A stretch of 64,000 nucleotides of DNA, taken from the NCBI RefSeq assembly GCF_030156785.1, contig NZ_JASGLW010000007.1, positions 42,048-106,047 on the forward strand. Reading direction: 5' to 3'. The notes below the pieces were generated by a model. The model saw only the letters and a list, made by a program, of their open reading frames with translations, was not told the origin of the DNA and searched no databases. The DNA is from Methanohalophilus sp. Lineage in GTDB: Archaea > Halobacteriota > Methanosarcinia > Methanosarcinales > Methanosarcinaceae. Shown here piece by piece: positions 9,104-18,880 of the stretch. Each line of letters starts with the position of its first letter. Position 1 is the first letter of the stretch. The translations under genes were made by a program, and so were the position numbers.

Positions 9104-10894
9104 TTAGTCTTTAAGATAGCTGAGAATTCTGGTAGCCAGTTTTTTTCCAATTCCCGGAACTTCCATTATTTCTTTTTCTGATGCAAGCCTGATTTTTTCC
9201 ACGGAACCAAAGTGCTGGAGCAATGCTTTCTTCTTTTCTTTTCCAAGTCCTTCTACTGCATCCAGCTCAGAATGGGATAAGCGCGAACTTCGTCTCCTGC
9301 GGTGCGATGTAACTGCAAACCGGTGGGATTCATCCCTTACCTGCATCAGTAATTTAAGCGCAGGAGATGTATGCGGCAGAATAAGAACTTTTTTTTCTGT
9401 ATGCTTTGGGAAAACAATGTGCTCGAATTTCTTTGCAAGACCCACAAGCGGAATGAAGATACCAAGATTGTCAAGCGCCTGCTGGGCGGCATTAACCTGC
9501 CCCTCCCCACCATCTATGAGAATTAGGTCTGGCTTATTATTATCATCCTCATTGATATGCTTATACCTGCGACCCACTACTTCTGCCATCATTGAGAAAT
9601 CATCAATTCCTTCAACTGTCTTAATGTTAAAGTGCCTGTAATCCGCTTTTGCGGGCATACCATTACGGAAAACTACCATGGAACCTACAGCATCGGTTCC
9701 GGAAATATTGGAAATGTCAAAACCCTCGATATGTAGGGGTATTTTATCCAATCCCAATTTTTCTTTGAGTATCATCAATGCTTCCTCCGGAGATGCATCT
9801 GTAGCTTTCAGGGAATATTCTCTTTCCATTGCCATGGAAGCATTCATGATGGCCATTTCAACAAGCTTCCTTTTTTCTCCTTTCACAGGGGTCTGGATAC
9901 TAACTTTTTTCCCGGCACACTTTGTGAGCCACTTTTCAAGAAGGATCTTCTCGCCTGGCTCCTCCTGCACAACTATTACAGGAGGAACGGGAGAATCACG
10001 ATAATATTGTACTACAAAACCGGAAATAATCTCATCAATATCCGCTTTTCCTCGATTCAAGATGAAATCAGCCTTTCCAACAAGGTTTCCGCTGCGGACG
10101 AAAAATATCTGTACAAAGGCATTTTTCTCGTCACAGACAATCCCTATGACATCCTGATCATTAATTCCGGCAGTACTTCGTTGCTGTTTTTCAAAGTCAT
10201 GCAAAGCTTTTATATGATCCCTGACCGCTGCAGCGGCTTCATATTGCTGCCTTGCAGCGTATTCTTCCATCTGCCGATTAAGTCGCCACAACAATTCCTT
10301 TGTGTCACCTTTCAGAAACTTCACAGCCGTTTCCACGTTTTTCCGGTATTCATCCCTGTCAACTTTCCCGGTACATGGACCCATGCATCTACCTATATGC
10401 ATGTTCAGGCAGGCTCTCTGCGGTTTTTCGGCAAGCTTTTTTCTGCATTTTCTGATTTTAAATAACTGGTTAATTATGTCCAGCGTTTTCCTTACAGGTT
10501 TTACACTTGTGTAGGGGCCAAAATAAACAGCATCGTCCATCAAACGCCGGCGTGTAAGGAAAATGCGGGGATAAGTTTCATTCAGGGTTATTTTAATGTA
10601 AGGATAGCGTTTGTCGTCCTTGAGATCCACATTGTAATGCGGTCGGTTTTTCTTGATCAGATTGGCTTCCAGAATCAGGGCTTCGATTTCAGAAGAGGTG
10701 ACAATAAAATCTATGTTTGATATTTTTTCCACCATTCTTCGGGTTTTAGGTGTAAGATTTGAAGGAGAATGGAAATACTGACCAACTCTTTTTTTGAGAT
10801 CTTTTGCTTTCCCTATGTATATTATGTTACCTGAGTTATCTTTCATCAGGTAAACACCTGGGAGATTCGGGATTTTTGAAATATCAGGCTTCAT
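9104..10894 (-). CDS. uvrC: Excinuclease ABC subunit C
   Basis: A full-length 596-residue UvrC, the dual-incision nuclease of nucleotide excision repair. Domains in order: GIY-YIG nuclease (GVYLMKDNSGNIIYIGKA at about 14-31), UVR domain (about 205-230), RNase H-like endonuclease domain in the middle (FDISNISGTDAVGSMVVF, ILIDGGEGQ), and a C-terminal helix-hairpin-helix pair (VEGLGKEKKKAL, VPGIGKKLA). Bacterial-type UvrABC is common in mesophilic methanogens. It follows the RNase H-fold exonuclease gene by 15 bases, suggesting a repair operon. Confidence 0.95.
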   Translation of the reverse strand: MKPDISKIPNLPGVYLMKDNSGNIIYIGKAKDLKKRVGQYFHSPSNLTPKTRRMVEKISNIDFIVTSSEIEALILEANLIKKNRPHYNVDLKDDKRYPYIKITLNETYPRIFLTRRRLMDDAVYFGPYTSVKPVRKTLDIINQLFKIRKCRKKLAEKPQRACLNMHIGRCMGPCTGKVDRDEYRKNVETAVKFLKGDTKELLWRLNRQMEEYAARQQYEAAAAVRDHIKALHDFEKQQRSTAGINDQDVIGIVCDEKNAFVQIFFVRSGNLVGKADFILNRGKADIDEIISGFVVQYYRDSPVPPVIVVQEEPGEKILLEKWLTKCAGKKVSIQTPVKGEKRKLVEMAIMNASMAMEREYSLKATDASPEEALMILKEKLGLDKIPLHIEGFDISNISGTDAVGSMVVFRNGMPAKADYRHFNIKTVEGIDDFSMMAEVVGRRYKHINEDDNNKPDLILIDGGEGQVNAAQQALDNLGIFIPLVGLAKKFEHIVFPKHTEKKVLILPHTSPALKLLMQVRDESHRFAVTSHRRRRSSRLSHSELDAVEGLGKEKKKALLQHFGSVEKIRLASEKEIMEVPGIGKKLATRILSYLKD

Positions 10895-10909
10895 TTACAT
10901 CCTTTTATT

Positions 10910-11662
10910 TTACTGGCTTTCAAAAGTATAATCCATGAGGTCTTCGTATGTGAGTTTAATGATCTTTTCCAAGTTTACTATGTCCTCGCGATTGTATTCC
11001 AGGAGAAGGTCAAGTGCATCATCGTTTCCTCTTTCATAACGATTCCAGAGCCTAATAGCCTCTAAACCGTCGATTCCTATAGTATCCTCAGTCCTTGAAA
11101 TCCCCAGATCCTCTTCGATTTGCTTGAGTCCGCCTATGTACCCGATTCTTCTCAAGGAGTACATAATATCCGCATGCAGATGCTTAAACTCAATTTGCGG
11201 ATATTCTTTTTTTATGAATGGCAAATCGAAACGTGCTCCATTGAAAGTTACCAGATACTTGTATTTCAATAATTCCTCAATCGCATCGTCAAGATTAATT
11301 CCGCTAACAAAACTCTTCACATCATTCCCATTGTAAATCCCAATGACTGTAATTTTTGAACTGGAAGGTGAAAGCCCGGTGGTTTCAATATCCACATATG
11401 CAACAGAATCAGAGAATGATCTGAAAGCTCGCCAGTGTTCCGAAGAGGGAAGGCTGGTGGCAAAATATTCCGAATCCTTTGCTTCTAGTCTATCCATTGA
11501 TTCCTCTATACCCTGACATATTTTCTCAGATTTGGAACAGGGAAGTGGCAGCTCATGTTTTCTTTCAAGAAACTCATCCCATGAGCGTGTTCCGGTAGAC
11601 CAGATTTTCTTTTCAACTACCTTGCCTATGCCCGGAATGTGAATATATGAGCTTGTTAGCAT
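10910..11662 (-). CDS. Ribonuclease H-like (DEDD) exonuclease domain protein
   Basis: A 250-residue protein with a short N-terminal helix-hairpin-helix-like segment (IPGIGKVVEKKIW) and a DnaQ/YprB-type 3'-5' exonuclease fold. Acidic motifs are visible: DIETTGLSP, FNGARFDLPF, LHADIMY and YNREDIVNL, which supply the four catalytic acids. The gene is immediately upstream of uvrC on the same strand, so a role in DNA repair is likely but inferred. Similar stand-alone proteins occur in many methanogens. Confidence 0.8.
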   Translation of the reverse strand: MLTSSYIHIPGIGKVVEKKIWSTGTRSWDEFLERKHELPLPCSKSEKICQGIEESMDRLEAKDSEYFATSLPSSEHWRAFRSFSDSVAYVDIETTGLSPSSSKITVIGIYNGNDVKSFVSGINLDDAIEELLKYKYLVTFNGARFDLPFIKKEYPQIEFKHLHADIMYSLRRIGYIGGLKQIEEDLGISRTEDTIGIDGLEAIRLWNRYERGNDDALDLLLEYNREDIVNLEKIIKLTYEDLMDYTFESQ

Positions 11663-11839
11663 GAGAAATCACCTTGAAATGGAGGCTGTGATGAAAATCA
11701 TATATACCTGTTGGTAGTAAATAAGTAAAAAACCAATGTTAAGTAAGCTTTTAGCCAAACTATTTATTGTTTGAGAAAATGTATTTATATGTACAATTTA
11801 TGTATGACCTCTAAAATAACAAAGCTGACAGGGAATAAC

Positions 11840-12106
11840 ATGCGCGCAGATATCACATCATTGTTCGGCCTGAATGTCTACACCACTTCTGGTACTCATG
11901 TGGGAAAAGTAAATGACGTTGTACTTAATGTAGAGGGAGGGGAAGTAAGCGGTCTTGCGATTACCGATATCAACAGGAAAATGTTTGATGTTCCCACAAT
12001 GGGTGTTATAATACCCTATCGTTGGGTTGTAACATGTGGTGATATTGTCCTTATCAGAGATGTTGTCAACAGATTTCAGAAAAAAGAAACTGAAGAAGAG
12101 GAATGA
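11840..12106 (+). CDS. PRC-barrel domain protein (CdpB-like)
   Basis: An 88-residue single PRC-barrel protein (TSLFGLNVYTTSGTHVGKV ... GVIIPYRWVVTCGDIVLIRD) with a charged C-terminal tail (KKETEEEE). Small euryarchaeal PRC-barrel proteins of this kind include the CdpB proteins that bind SepF at the division ring; membership in that set is inferred from size and sequence. ATG 11840 is preferred because the longer frame from 11771 adds only non-family residues over what is probably promoter (ATTTATATG near 11782). Confidence 0.75.
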   Translation: MRADITSLFGLNVYTTSGTHVGKVNDVVLNVEGGEVSGLAITDINRKMFDVPTMGVIIPYRWVVTCGDIVLIRDVVNRFQKKETEEEE

Positions 12107-12115
12107 TCTTTCATC

Positions 12116-12847
12116 ATGAAAGACCGGGAGATCTATTCTGACTTGCGTTGCGCGCCTCCCATCATCATTCGCATTGACGGAAGGAACTTCAAGAATACAC
12201 TTAATGAGATTGGATTCGAGAAGCCTTACGATAAGCAGTTTGCCTCTGCCATGGCAGGATCACTGGAGCTTCTTTTTACAAATAGCGGTTTAAATCCCGC
12301 ATTCTCATACACTTTTTCAGATGAGGCAAGTATCGTATTTTACGACATCCCCTTTAACGGCAGGATTGAAAAACTGGATTCTATTATTCCCAGCTTTTTG
12401 AGTAGTGCTTTTACTCTTTTAATGGAACTTGATATTCCTATATCTTTTGATTCAAGAATAATACCCGTACAACCGGATCAAATTACTTCTTACATGCAGT
12501 GGAGACAAACTGAAGCATGGAGGAATTGCCTCTTTTCCTATGGATTCTATACTCTTATTTCCGAAGGAATGACTCAAAAGCAGGCTTTCCAAGAGCTATA
12601 CGGAAAAAAATCCAGCGATATTCACGAATTGTTATTTCAGAGAGGTATCAATATAGCCAGAGTTCCTGCGTGGCAGAGGCGCGGGATAACAGTTCACCGC
12701 GAAGAATATACCATAACAGGCTTCGATCCTTTAAGAGAGAAGAATACTGTATCTACACGATCCCGAATTACACAGCAATGGGATATCCCTCTGTTTAGCA
12801 CCGATGAAGGAGTGGATTATCTCAAAAGATATATAACGTTGGATTGA
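12116..12847 (+). CDS. tRNA(His) guanylyltransferase / Thg1-like protein
   Basis: A 243-residue Thg1 family enzyme, which adds G-1 to tRNA-His or repairs tRNA 5' ends by 3'-5' addition. Signature motifs are RIDGRNFKNTL (metal-binding Asp) at about 19-29 and YTFSDEASIVF at about 64-74. In Methanosarcina acetivorans the orthologous gene contains an in-frame TAG read as pyrrolysine; here the frame has no TAG. It starts nine bases after the PRC-barrel gene. Confidence 0.9.
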   Translation: MKDREIYSDLRCAPPIIIRIDGRNFKNTLNEIGFEKPYDKQFASAMAGSLELLFTNSGLNPAFSYTFSDEASIVFYDIPFNGRIEKLDSIIPSFLSSAFTLLMELDIPISFDSRIIPVQPDQITSYMQWRQTEAWRNCLFSYGFYTLISEGMTQKQAFQELYGKKSSDIHELLFQRGINIARVPAWQRRGITVHREEYTITGFDPLREKNTVSTRSRITQQWDIPLFSTDEGVDYLKRYITLD

Positions 12848-12902
12848 ATAAGGAAGTGCATATTTTTATATCTGTTTCACATTAGCGATGTGCGGTGAAT
12901 CT

Positions 12903-13856
12903 ATGGAGAAAATTGATCTTATCAAAAGAAATGTACAGGAAATCGTAACCGAGAAGGAATTATTAGAGCTGCTGGAATCCACGGAATCCCCGTCTGTCTA
13001 TACAGGTTATGAACCAAGCGGCAAAATCCATCTTGGTCATGTACTTACTGTCAACAAACTCCTGGATTTGCAAAAAGTAGGATTTAACGTCACCGTTCTG
13101 CTTGCTGATGTGCATGCTTACCTTAATCAGAAAGGGACTCTTGAAGAAGTGCGCAAGATCGCGGATTACAACAAAAGATGTTTCCTCGCTTTGGGGCTTG
13201 ATCCCGAAAAAACCAATTTTGTTTATGGATCGGATTTCCAATTAAGTTCTGACTACATGCTGAATGTCCTGAAACTTACATGTTCTTCTTCCCTGAATCG
13301 TGCCCGAAGGAGCATGGATGAAGTCGGAAGAAAAATGGAAGATCCGAAAGTATCCCAGATGGTCTATCCAATTATGCAGGCAATTGACATTGCTATGCTA
13401 GGAGTTGATGTTGCCCTTGGTGGAATTGATCAGCGTAAGATCCATATGCTTGCAAGGGAAGGTCTTCCTAGTCTGGGATATAAATCTCCAATATGTATAC
13501 ACACACCTATATTACTGGGACTTGATGGAAAAAAGATGTCTTCATCCAGTGAAAACTACATCTCGGTTGATGATAATGAAGCTGCAATAAAAAAGAAGAT
13601 GAAAAAGGCATTCTGTCCCGCAGGTGAAATACATGATAATCCAGTTCTTGCCTTATTCAAGTATCACATCATCCCGCGTTATGAAAGAGTTGTTTTTGAA
13701 AGACCGGCTAAATTCGGCGGGGATCTTGAATGTAAAGGCTATGAAGAACTTGAATCCGTATTTGAGAATGGTACTCTCCACCCTATGGATCTGAAAAACG
13801 GTGCTGCAAAATACATGAACATGATCCTTGAGCCAGTTAGAGAAGTTCTTCTCTAA
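12903..13856 (+). CDS. tyrS: Tyrosyl-tRNA synthetase
   Basis: An archaeal/eukaryotic-type class I TyrRS of 317 residues. HIGH-like motif GKIHLGHV, tyrosine-pocket residues around YTGYEPSG and the KMSKS-like KKMSSSSENY are visible. Archaeal TyrRS recognises the C1-G72 pair, which the tRNA-Tyr at 30230-30336 has. ATG 12903 has GGTGA four bases upstream; an in-frame ATG at 12888 lies upstream of that site and is less likely. Confidence 0.95.
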   Translation: MEKIDLIKRNVQEIVTEKELLELLESTESPSVYTGYEPSGKIHLGHVLTVNKLLDLQKVGFNVTVLLADVHAYLNQKGTLEEVRKIADYNKRCFLALGLDPEKTNFVYGSDFQLSSDYMLNVLKLTCSSSLNRARRSMDEVGRKMEDPKVSQMVYPIMQAIDIAMLGVDVALGGIDQRKIHMLAREGLPSLGYKSPICIHTPILLGLDGKKMSSSSENYISVDDNEAAIKKKMKKAFCPAGEIHDNPVLALFKYHIIPRYERVVFERPAKFGGDLECKGYEELESVFENGTLHPMDLKNGAAKYMNMILEPVREVLL

Positions 13857-13937
13857 TTTCTCCATTTCTTGTTGACGCAATTTATTTATCATTTGCAACA
13901 CAGATTAAAATAAGCGAATCCAATCGAGCGGGGTTTT

Positions 13938-15071
13938 ATGAAATACACATTTCAGGATTCTACAGAGTTACCGGTACAACGTGACTTCATTCGTGATATG
14001 CGTGATTTCATGGAAGCTTGCAAGCAGGTACTTCCGGTAGAGAGTGCTGCAATTGAAAAAACCGAGCAGGTTCGGGAAACAACTGCCAGTTTGCAGGCAA
14101 AGCTAGAGGAATTAACCGGGATTCATGAAAAGATGCTACAATGCATTGATTCTGTTATAGGGAACAATGATTACGACGAAATAAGAAATTACAGGGATTC
14201 CGTCATCAAAACCTGTGATGCTTGTGCCGAAAAGGGCAAAAATGATTTAAAATCAATGCTGGACAATGTTTCAAAAGAACTTGACGATGAAATGGCAGTT
14301 ATCAAAAGACAAATCCTTTCCATGCTCAATCCCCTGTTTGAAGGTGGTATTTACGGAGCAGAAAAAAGATATTCTGCGATGCAATCGATTGATGGTATGA
14401 AAGGAGTCATGACAGCTGATCTTGGACCCATGGAGTACCAGTGTGATCTTACTTTTGATCGCCCATTTGTTACACTAAAATACCTAATGGGTTCTTTGTT
14501 CCTTCCCAAATGGTCGAAATCAGGCATTATTTACAAAGAAGCAAAAGTGAAAATGGAAGACGTGTCGGATTTCTTACTTTCCACATTCGATTACGATGGA
14601 AAATCACGGATAGAAACTACTTTTAAGAGCAAGAAATCCGATAAAGTCCTGAAAATATTACATGAGGGAGATGAACTCCGCGTTTTCCTCGATGATGTCG
14701 AGATTACTGCTGACAGTATGCTTGTTCGCTCAATCAAATTTGAAGAAATAAATGGTCTTCTGACTTCCACAGTAGATTATGTAAAGTCCCACATTAAATC
14801 CCAGAGGCTAACATCCCTTCTTCTCAATGGGGAAGATGCTATTCTAAACACAGAGGTATTTGATTGCCTGAAACTGGTTGCTGAACAATATTCTGATATA
14901 ATCAGGGAGTGTCTCCAGCGTGGTTATGTTGAGGGAGAAATTACCATAAAGATGGAGCAACAGGATGGTACACGTACCGAAAAGTACCTCTCAAAGGCAG
15001 AAGTTTTCGAAGAACTCTCCGAACTTGGTAGTGAAGGACTTGAAATTGCAAGCGTTCTTGGTCTGAAATAA
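13938..15071 (+). CDS. Conserved hypothetical protein with N-terminal coiled coil
   Basis: A 377-residue protein I do not recognise. Residues about 35-120 are rich in heptad-like E/K/L patterns (EQVRETTASLQAKLEEL, then DDEMAVIKRQIL) and predict a coiled coil. The rest looks like a mixed alpha/beta domain with no membrane segment or cysteine cluster. ATG 13938 is preceded by GGGG at 13930. It stands between tyrS and the antiporter gene; it may be specific to Methanosarcinales. Confidence 0.7.
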   Translation: MKYTFQDSTELPVQRDFIRDMRDFMEACKQVLPVESAAIEKTEQVRETTASLQAKLEELTGIHEKMLQCIDSVIGNNDYDEIRNYRDSVIKTCDACAEKGKNDLKSMLDNVSKELDDEMAVIKRQILSMLNPLFEGGIYGAEKRYSAMQSIDGMKGVMTADLGPMEYQCDLTFDRPFVTLKYLMGSLFLPKWSKSGIIYKEAKVKMEDVSDFLLSTFDYDGKSRIETTFKSKKSDKVLKILHEGDELRVFLDDVEITADSMLVRSIKFEEINGLLTSTVDYVKSHIKSQRLTSLLLNGEDAILNTEVFDCLKLVAEQYSDIIRECLQRGYVEGEITIKMEQQDGTRTEKYLSKAEVFEELSELGSEGLEIASVLGLK

Positions 15072-15153
15072 ACGACGGGATATAAGGCGAATGCTGCAGC
15101 TAATGCAAACTTATTTGAGATTGTTTCTGTATATTTGAGTTAAGGATTTATTT

Positions 15154-17157
15154 ATGGAAGCGCCTCTTCTAAATGATATATTAATAATATTCGGATTGTC
15201 AATTGCAACTTTGTATGTATGCCACAAGCTTAACCTTTCAATAATTGTAGGTTTTCTTTTTACCGGTGTTCTTGTTGGTCCCTATGGATTGGGGTTGATT
15301 GATGCGGTTGAGGAAGTTGAACTCCTTGCAGAGATCGGTATAATTTTCCTTCTTTTCAGCATTGGTGTAGAACTTTCTATCAAGGATTTATGGAAAATGA
15401 AGAGAGTGGTTTTCCTTGGTGGCTTCCTTCAGGTCGCAATTACTGCCGCAGTCACGTCTATAGCGTCACTAGAACTTGGATATTCGTATAACGAAGCAGT
15501 ATTCCTTGGATTCCTGATATCACTGAGCAGTACTGCAATTGTACTCAAAATATTGCAAACCCGTGCTGAATTACACTCTCTTCACGGGAAGAATATTCTT
15601 TCAATTTTACTTTTCCAGGATGTAATTGTGGTTGCAATGATTGTTGTAACACCCATTCTTGCAGGAACGGGAGAAACAGGAATTGGAGCAATTCTTCAGA
15701 TACTGGCAATGGCATTTGCCATCATCTTACTGGTCATAGTTGCTTCACGATGGATTGTCCCATATCTCCTTTTCCAGATCACAAAAACACGAAACCCTGA
15801 ACTTTTTATGCTAAGCATTATTGTAATTTGTCTCTCTGTTGCATTACTCACTGCGAGTATTGGCCTGTCCCTTGCACTAGGTGCCTTTCTTGCTGGGCTG
15901 ATTATTTCCGAATCCGAGTACAGTCATCAGGCTCTCGGCAACATCTTGCCATTTCGAGATATTTTCCTGAGTTTTTTCTTTGTATCAGTAGGAATGTTGC
16001 TAGATGTGGGTTTCTTTCTGGAGAGACCTTTTTTGATTATATTTGTAGCAATACTCGTAATGCTGGCTAAATCTTTCATCGCAGGTTTTGTATCATCAAT
16101 GATGGGATACCCTATGCGAACGTCTGTTCTTACAGGTATTGCCCTTTCGCAGGTAGGGGAATTTTCATTTATCCTGTCAAAATTCGGCCTTGATGCCGGA
16201 CTTCTTGACGTACATACTTATCAGATCTTTCTGGATATTTCAATATTTACAATGGCAGCAACATCGGTTGCAATTGCAATTTCCCCGCGTGTTGCGGACC
16301 TTGTGGCGAAATTACCGATTCCCCCAATTCTTAAAAATGGTCTGTCGTCGAACAAACTGTCGTTTCTACCGGATAAAAATGTTCAGCTCAAGGGTCACCT
16401 GATTATTGTAGGATTTGGATTTAACGGAAGGACAGTAGCAAAAGCTGCCAAAGCTGCGGGCATCCCATACGTCGTTATTGAGAGTAATCCGCAGAGCGTA
16501 AGGGATGGACTTGAAGCAGGACATCGTATATTCTATGGTGATGCATCACAGGAATCGGTACTTGAGCATGCTTCAATCAACACCGCAAAGGTTATGGTAA
16601 TTGGAATCTCGGATGCTCCTGCTACAAGAAGAATAACATGGATGGCACGTTCTATGAACCCTAACATTCACATTATTGCAAGAACCCGTTATCTTCAGGA
16701 AGTTGAGCCGCTTTACGAACTCGGTGCAAACGAGGTTATTCCAGAAGAGTTTGAAACTTCCGTGGAAATATTCGTAAGGTTACTTCGTCGCTATCTTATT
16801 CCAGAAGACCAAATCAAGCAATTTATAGCTGATGTAAGGTCAGACAGTTACGAAATGTTGCGTAGTCTATCCTCAGAACCTATATCTTTGGCTGATATGC
16901 AATTTGATATACCTAATGTTGACATTGTTTCCCTACGAGTTCCGCTGGGATCAGAGGTTGTTGGTAAGACCTTAAAAGATCTGGATTTGCGACATAAATT
17001 TGGAGTTACCGTGCTTGCGATAAGGCGGGGACTTGATGTTATAACCAGTCCTGACGGTGATACAAAGTTGCTCGAAGGAGATATTCTTGTGCTAATGGGA
17101 AAACATGAAAAGCTGGAACAATTTGGGGATCTTTTTGTGAATGTGGATGACAACTAA
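15154..17157 (+). CDS. CPA2 cation:proton antiporter with TrkA domains (KefB-like)
   Basis: A 667-residue membrane protein. Residues about 1-385 are a 12-13 helix CPA2 antiporter domain; then a RCK/TrkA-N nucleotide-binding domain (HLIIVGFGFNGRTVAKAAK, about 412-430) and a TrkA-C domain (about 575-660, ending with GDILVLMGKHEKLEQF). It probably exchanges K+ or Na+ for H+ under nucleotide control. trkA and trkH follow on the same strand, forming a potassium/ion homeostasis region, which suits a halotolerant methanogen. Confidence 0.9.
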   Translation: MEAPLLNDILIIFGLSIATLYVCHKLNLSIIVGFLFTGVLVGPYGLGLIDAVEEVELLAEIGIIFLLFSIGVELSIKDLWKMKRVVFLGGFLQVAITAAVTSIASLELGYSYNEAVFLGFLISLSSTAIVLKILQTRAELHSLHGKNILSILLFQDVIVVAMIVVTPILAGTGETGIGAILQILAMAFAIILLVIVASRWIVPYLLFQITKTRNPELFMLSIIVICLSVALLTASIGLSLALGAFLAGLIISESEYSHQALGNILPFRDIFLSFFFVSVGMLLDVGFFLERPFLIIFVAILVMLAKSFIAGFVSSMMGYPMRTSVLTGIALSQVGEFSFILSKFGLDAGLLDVHTYQIFLDISIFTMAATSVAIAISPRVADLVAKLPIPPILKNGLSSNKLSFLPDKNVQLKGHLIIVGFGFNGRTVAKAAKAAGIPYVVIESNPQSVRDGLEAGHRIFYGDASQESVLEHASINTAKVMVIGISDAPATRRITWMARSMNPNIHIIARTRYLQEVEPLYELGANEVIPEEFETSVEIFVRLLRRYLIPEDQIKQFIADVRSDSYEMLRSLSSEPISLADMQFDIPNVDIVSLRVPLGSEVVGKTLKDLDLRHKFGVTVLAIRRGLDVITSPDGDTKLLEGDILVLMGKHEKLEQFGDLFVNVDDN

Positions 17158-17169
17158 AGGGGTTTGGTT

Positions 17170-17301
17170 ATGGAACGTTCATTAAATACGATAATAGAAA
17201 AACTGGATCGCAAAGAGGCTAAGGTTCTGACGTCACGGCAGATTACTTTACTCTATACGGACACCACAACCTTAAAATCCTCAAATAGGGCATCTTCATG
17301 A
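17170..17301 (+). pseudogene. Short 43-codon ORF, probably a decayed gene or transposase remnant
   Basis: Twelve bases after the antiporter stop, an AAAGGGG site precedes an ATG that opens only 43 codons (MERSLNTIIEKLDRKEAKVL...). The middle peptide LLYTDTTTL resembles the first catalytic region of IS4-superfamily transposases, while the first 20 residues look like an ordinary gene start. This could be a gene truncated by an element that has since decayed. The match is by eye and weak. The remaining 240 bases up to trkA contain no gene I can support. Confidence 0.3.
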
Positions 17302-17539
17302 AACTCATGGAAGAATCGTAGATCTCTTATCAAACTGCATTTTTGCAATCTTTTTCTTAAAGTGATCTACCATTACTTCATTAGCTTTTCCGATGGTATT
17401 TTACCACAATTATACATTCCTTTAATTGTCGTAAATCCGCGATCAGTTCTTTCAAATTATAGCTTTCTGCTGCTTTATGCTACGGTAACCTTTAACAATG
17501 TGTTTATAATATTATCCAAGGTTGGATTGAGGAAGTCGT
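17302..17539. other. AT-rich intergenic stretch upstream of trkA
   Basis: No coding sequence is supported here. Fragments in several frames are broken by stops, consistent with decayed sequence continuing from the short ORF upstream. The last 40 bases probably carry the trkA promoter (a TATA-like TTTATAATATT near 17504) and the site GAGGAAG just before the trkA ATG. Confidence 0.4.
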
Positions 17540-18874
17540 ATGAAAATCATTATCATTGGTGGCGGTGAGGTTGGCTATCATATTGCCAGTTCACTCTACC
17601 AGAATAACGATATTGTAGTCATTGAAAATGATGAAGATGCCTGCCTTAGAATTGATGAATTGGATGTGCAGGTAATTCGTGGGAATGGTGCAAATGCTGC
17701 AATTCTCAGGAAAATCCTTCCTAATACTAATCTCCTTGTAGCAGTCACTGGGTCAGACGAAGTTAATATCGTATCATGTATGGCTTCCAAACTGATCATG
17801 CAGTCAAATCCAAATTTTAAGACAATGGCAAGGGTCAGTAACCCTGATTATATCGACAGTCCTGTTGCAAAAAGGACCCAGCTTGGTATTGATGTAATGG
17901 TTTGTCCCGAATTATCCCTTGCATCTGAGATTGCAGATATCCTCTCTATTCCTGCAGCAATTGACACAGAACGATTTGCTGATGGTAAAGTTATGATGAT
18001 GGAGTTTGTTGTGAAAAAAGACAACGAACTTGTAAGAAAAAAAGTCAAAGACCTCGATCTTCCGGAAGGTTGTATTTTAAGTGCCCTGTTCCGTGACTCT
18101 GAATTAATAATTCCTCATGGGGATGATGTAATCCTTGCAGGAGACCACATGGTTATAATGGGAAAATCCAACTCAATGATGGAGATCCCAGCACTCTTTG
18201 GCGAAATCGGAAGGAAAAAAAGCCGAATTATGATCATTGGAGGAGGTGTAGTTGGCTTCTATCTTGCTAAACTTCTGGAGCATACACACTTGAAAGTTAA
18301 GCTTATAGAGAAGGACAAAGAGCGCTCTGAATATATCGCGGAAGAACTTTCGAACATACTTGTTTTAAGAGGAGATGGGACAGATCTAAACCTTCTTAAG
18401 GAAGAGGGGATCGGAGACATGGATGTTGTAATCTCTGTCACTGGTAGTGATGAAAAAAATTTATTATGTGCCCTTCTAGCAAAACAACTTGGCGCAAAAA
18501 AAGTAATCGTGCGTGCAGATCATTACGATTATGTTCCTCTCTTTGAAATGGTGGGTGTTGACAGAGCTGCAAGTCCAAAGGAAGCTACTGTTAACGAAGT
18601 CTTAAAACTGACAATGGGTACAGGAATTGCGGCACTCACTACACTTGAGGGTGAGAAAGTTGAAATTATAGAGTATACAGTCTCTCCCAATTCAAGAATT
18701 GAGGGCACTCCTCTCAAGGATGTCCAGTTCCCGCGTGGTGCCATTGTAAGCATGGTAGTGAAAGGGAATGAAACACATGTCCCCAGAGGAGATTATGTTA
18801 TTAAAGCCGGTGATCATGTATTGATTTTTTCTCTTCCCTCTGTCCTCCATGAGGTTGAAAAACTCTTCAAATGA
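17540..18874 (+). CDS. trkA: Trk potassium uptake system protein TrkA
   Basis: A 444-residue tandem RCK protein. Each half has a Rossmann TrkA-N domain (IIIGGGEVGYHIASSL at the start and MIIGGGVVGFYLAKLL at about 230) followed by a TrkA-C domain. It is the cytosolic NAD(H)-binding regulatory subunit gating TrkH. GAGGAAG lies seven bases before ATG 17540. trkH follows after six bases, so the two are one operon. Confidence 0.95.
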   Translation: MKIIIIGGGEVGYHIASSLYQNNDIVVIENDEDACLRIDELDVQVIRGNGANAAILRKILPNTNLLVAVTGSDEVNIVSCMASKLIMQSNPNFKTMARVSNPDYIDSPVAKRTQLGIDVMVCPELSLASEIADILSIPAAIDTERFADGKVMMMEFVVKKDNELVRKKVKDLDLPEGCILSALFRDSELIIPHGDDVILAGDHMVIMGKSNSMMEIPALFGEIGRKKSRIMIIGGGVVGFYLAKLLEHTHLKVKLIEKDKERSEYIAEELSNILVLRGDGTDLNLLKEEGIGDMDVVISVTGSDEKNLLCALLAKQLGAKKVIVRADHYDYVPLFEMVGVDRAASPKEATVNEVLKLTMGTGIAALTTLEGEKVEIIEYTVSPNSRIEGTPLKDVQFPRGAIVSMVVKGNETHVPRGDYVIKAGDHVLIFSLPSVLHEVEKLFK

Positions 18875-18880
18875 AATGAA

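Noticed and set aside
10007..10465. 152-codon plus-strand frame inside uvrC
   Set aside because: Entirely antisense to a well supported uvrC; no family features.
12116..12847. Possible pyrrolysine codon in Thg1, as in Methanosarcina acetivorans
   Set aside because: The frame has no TAG from start to stop; the gene is complete with ordinary codons.
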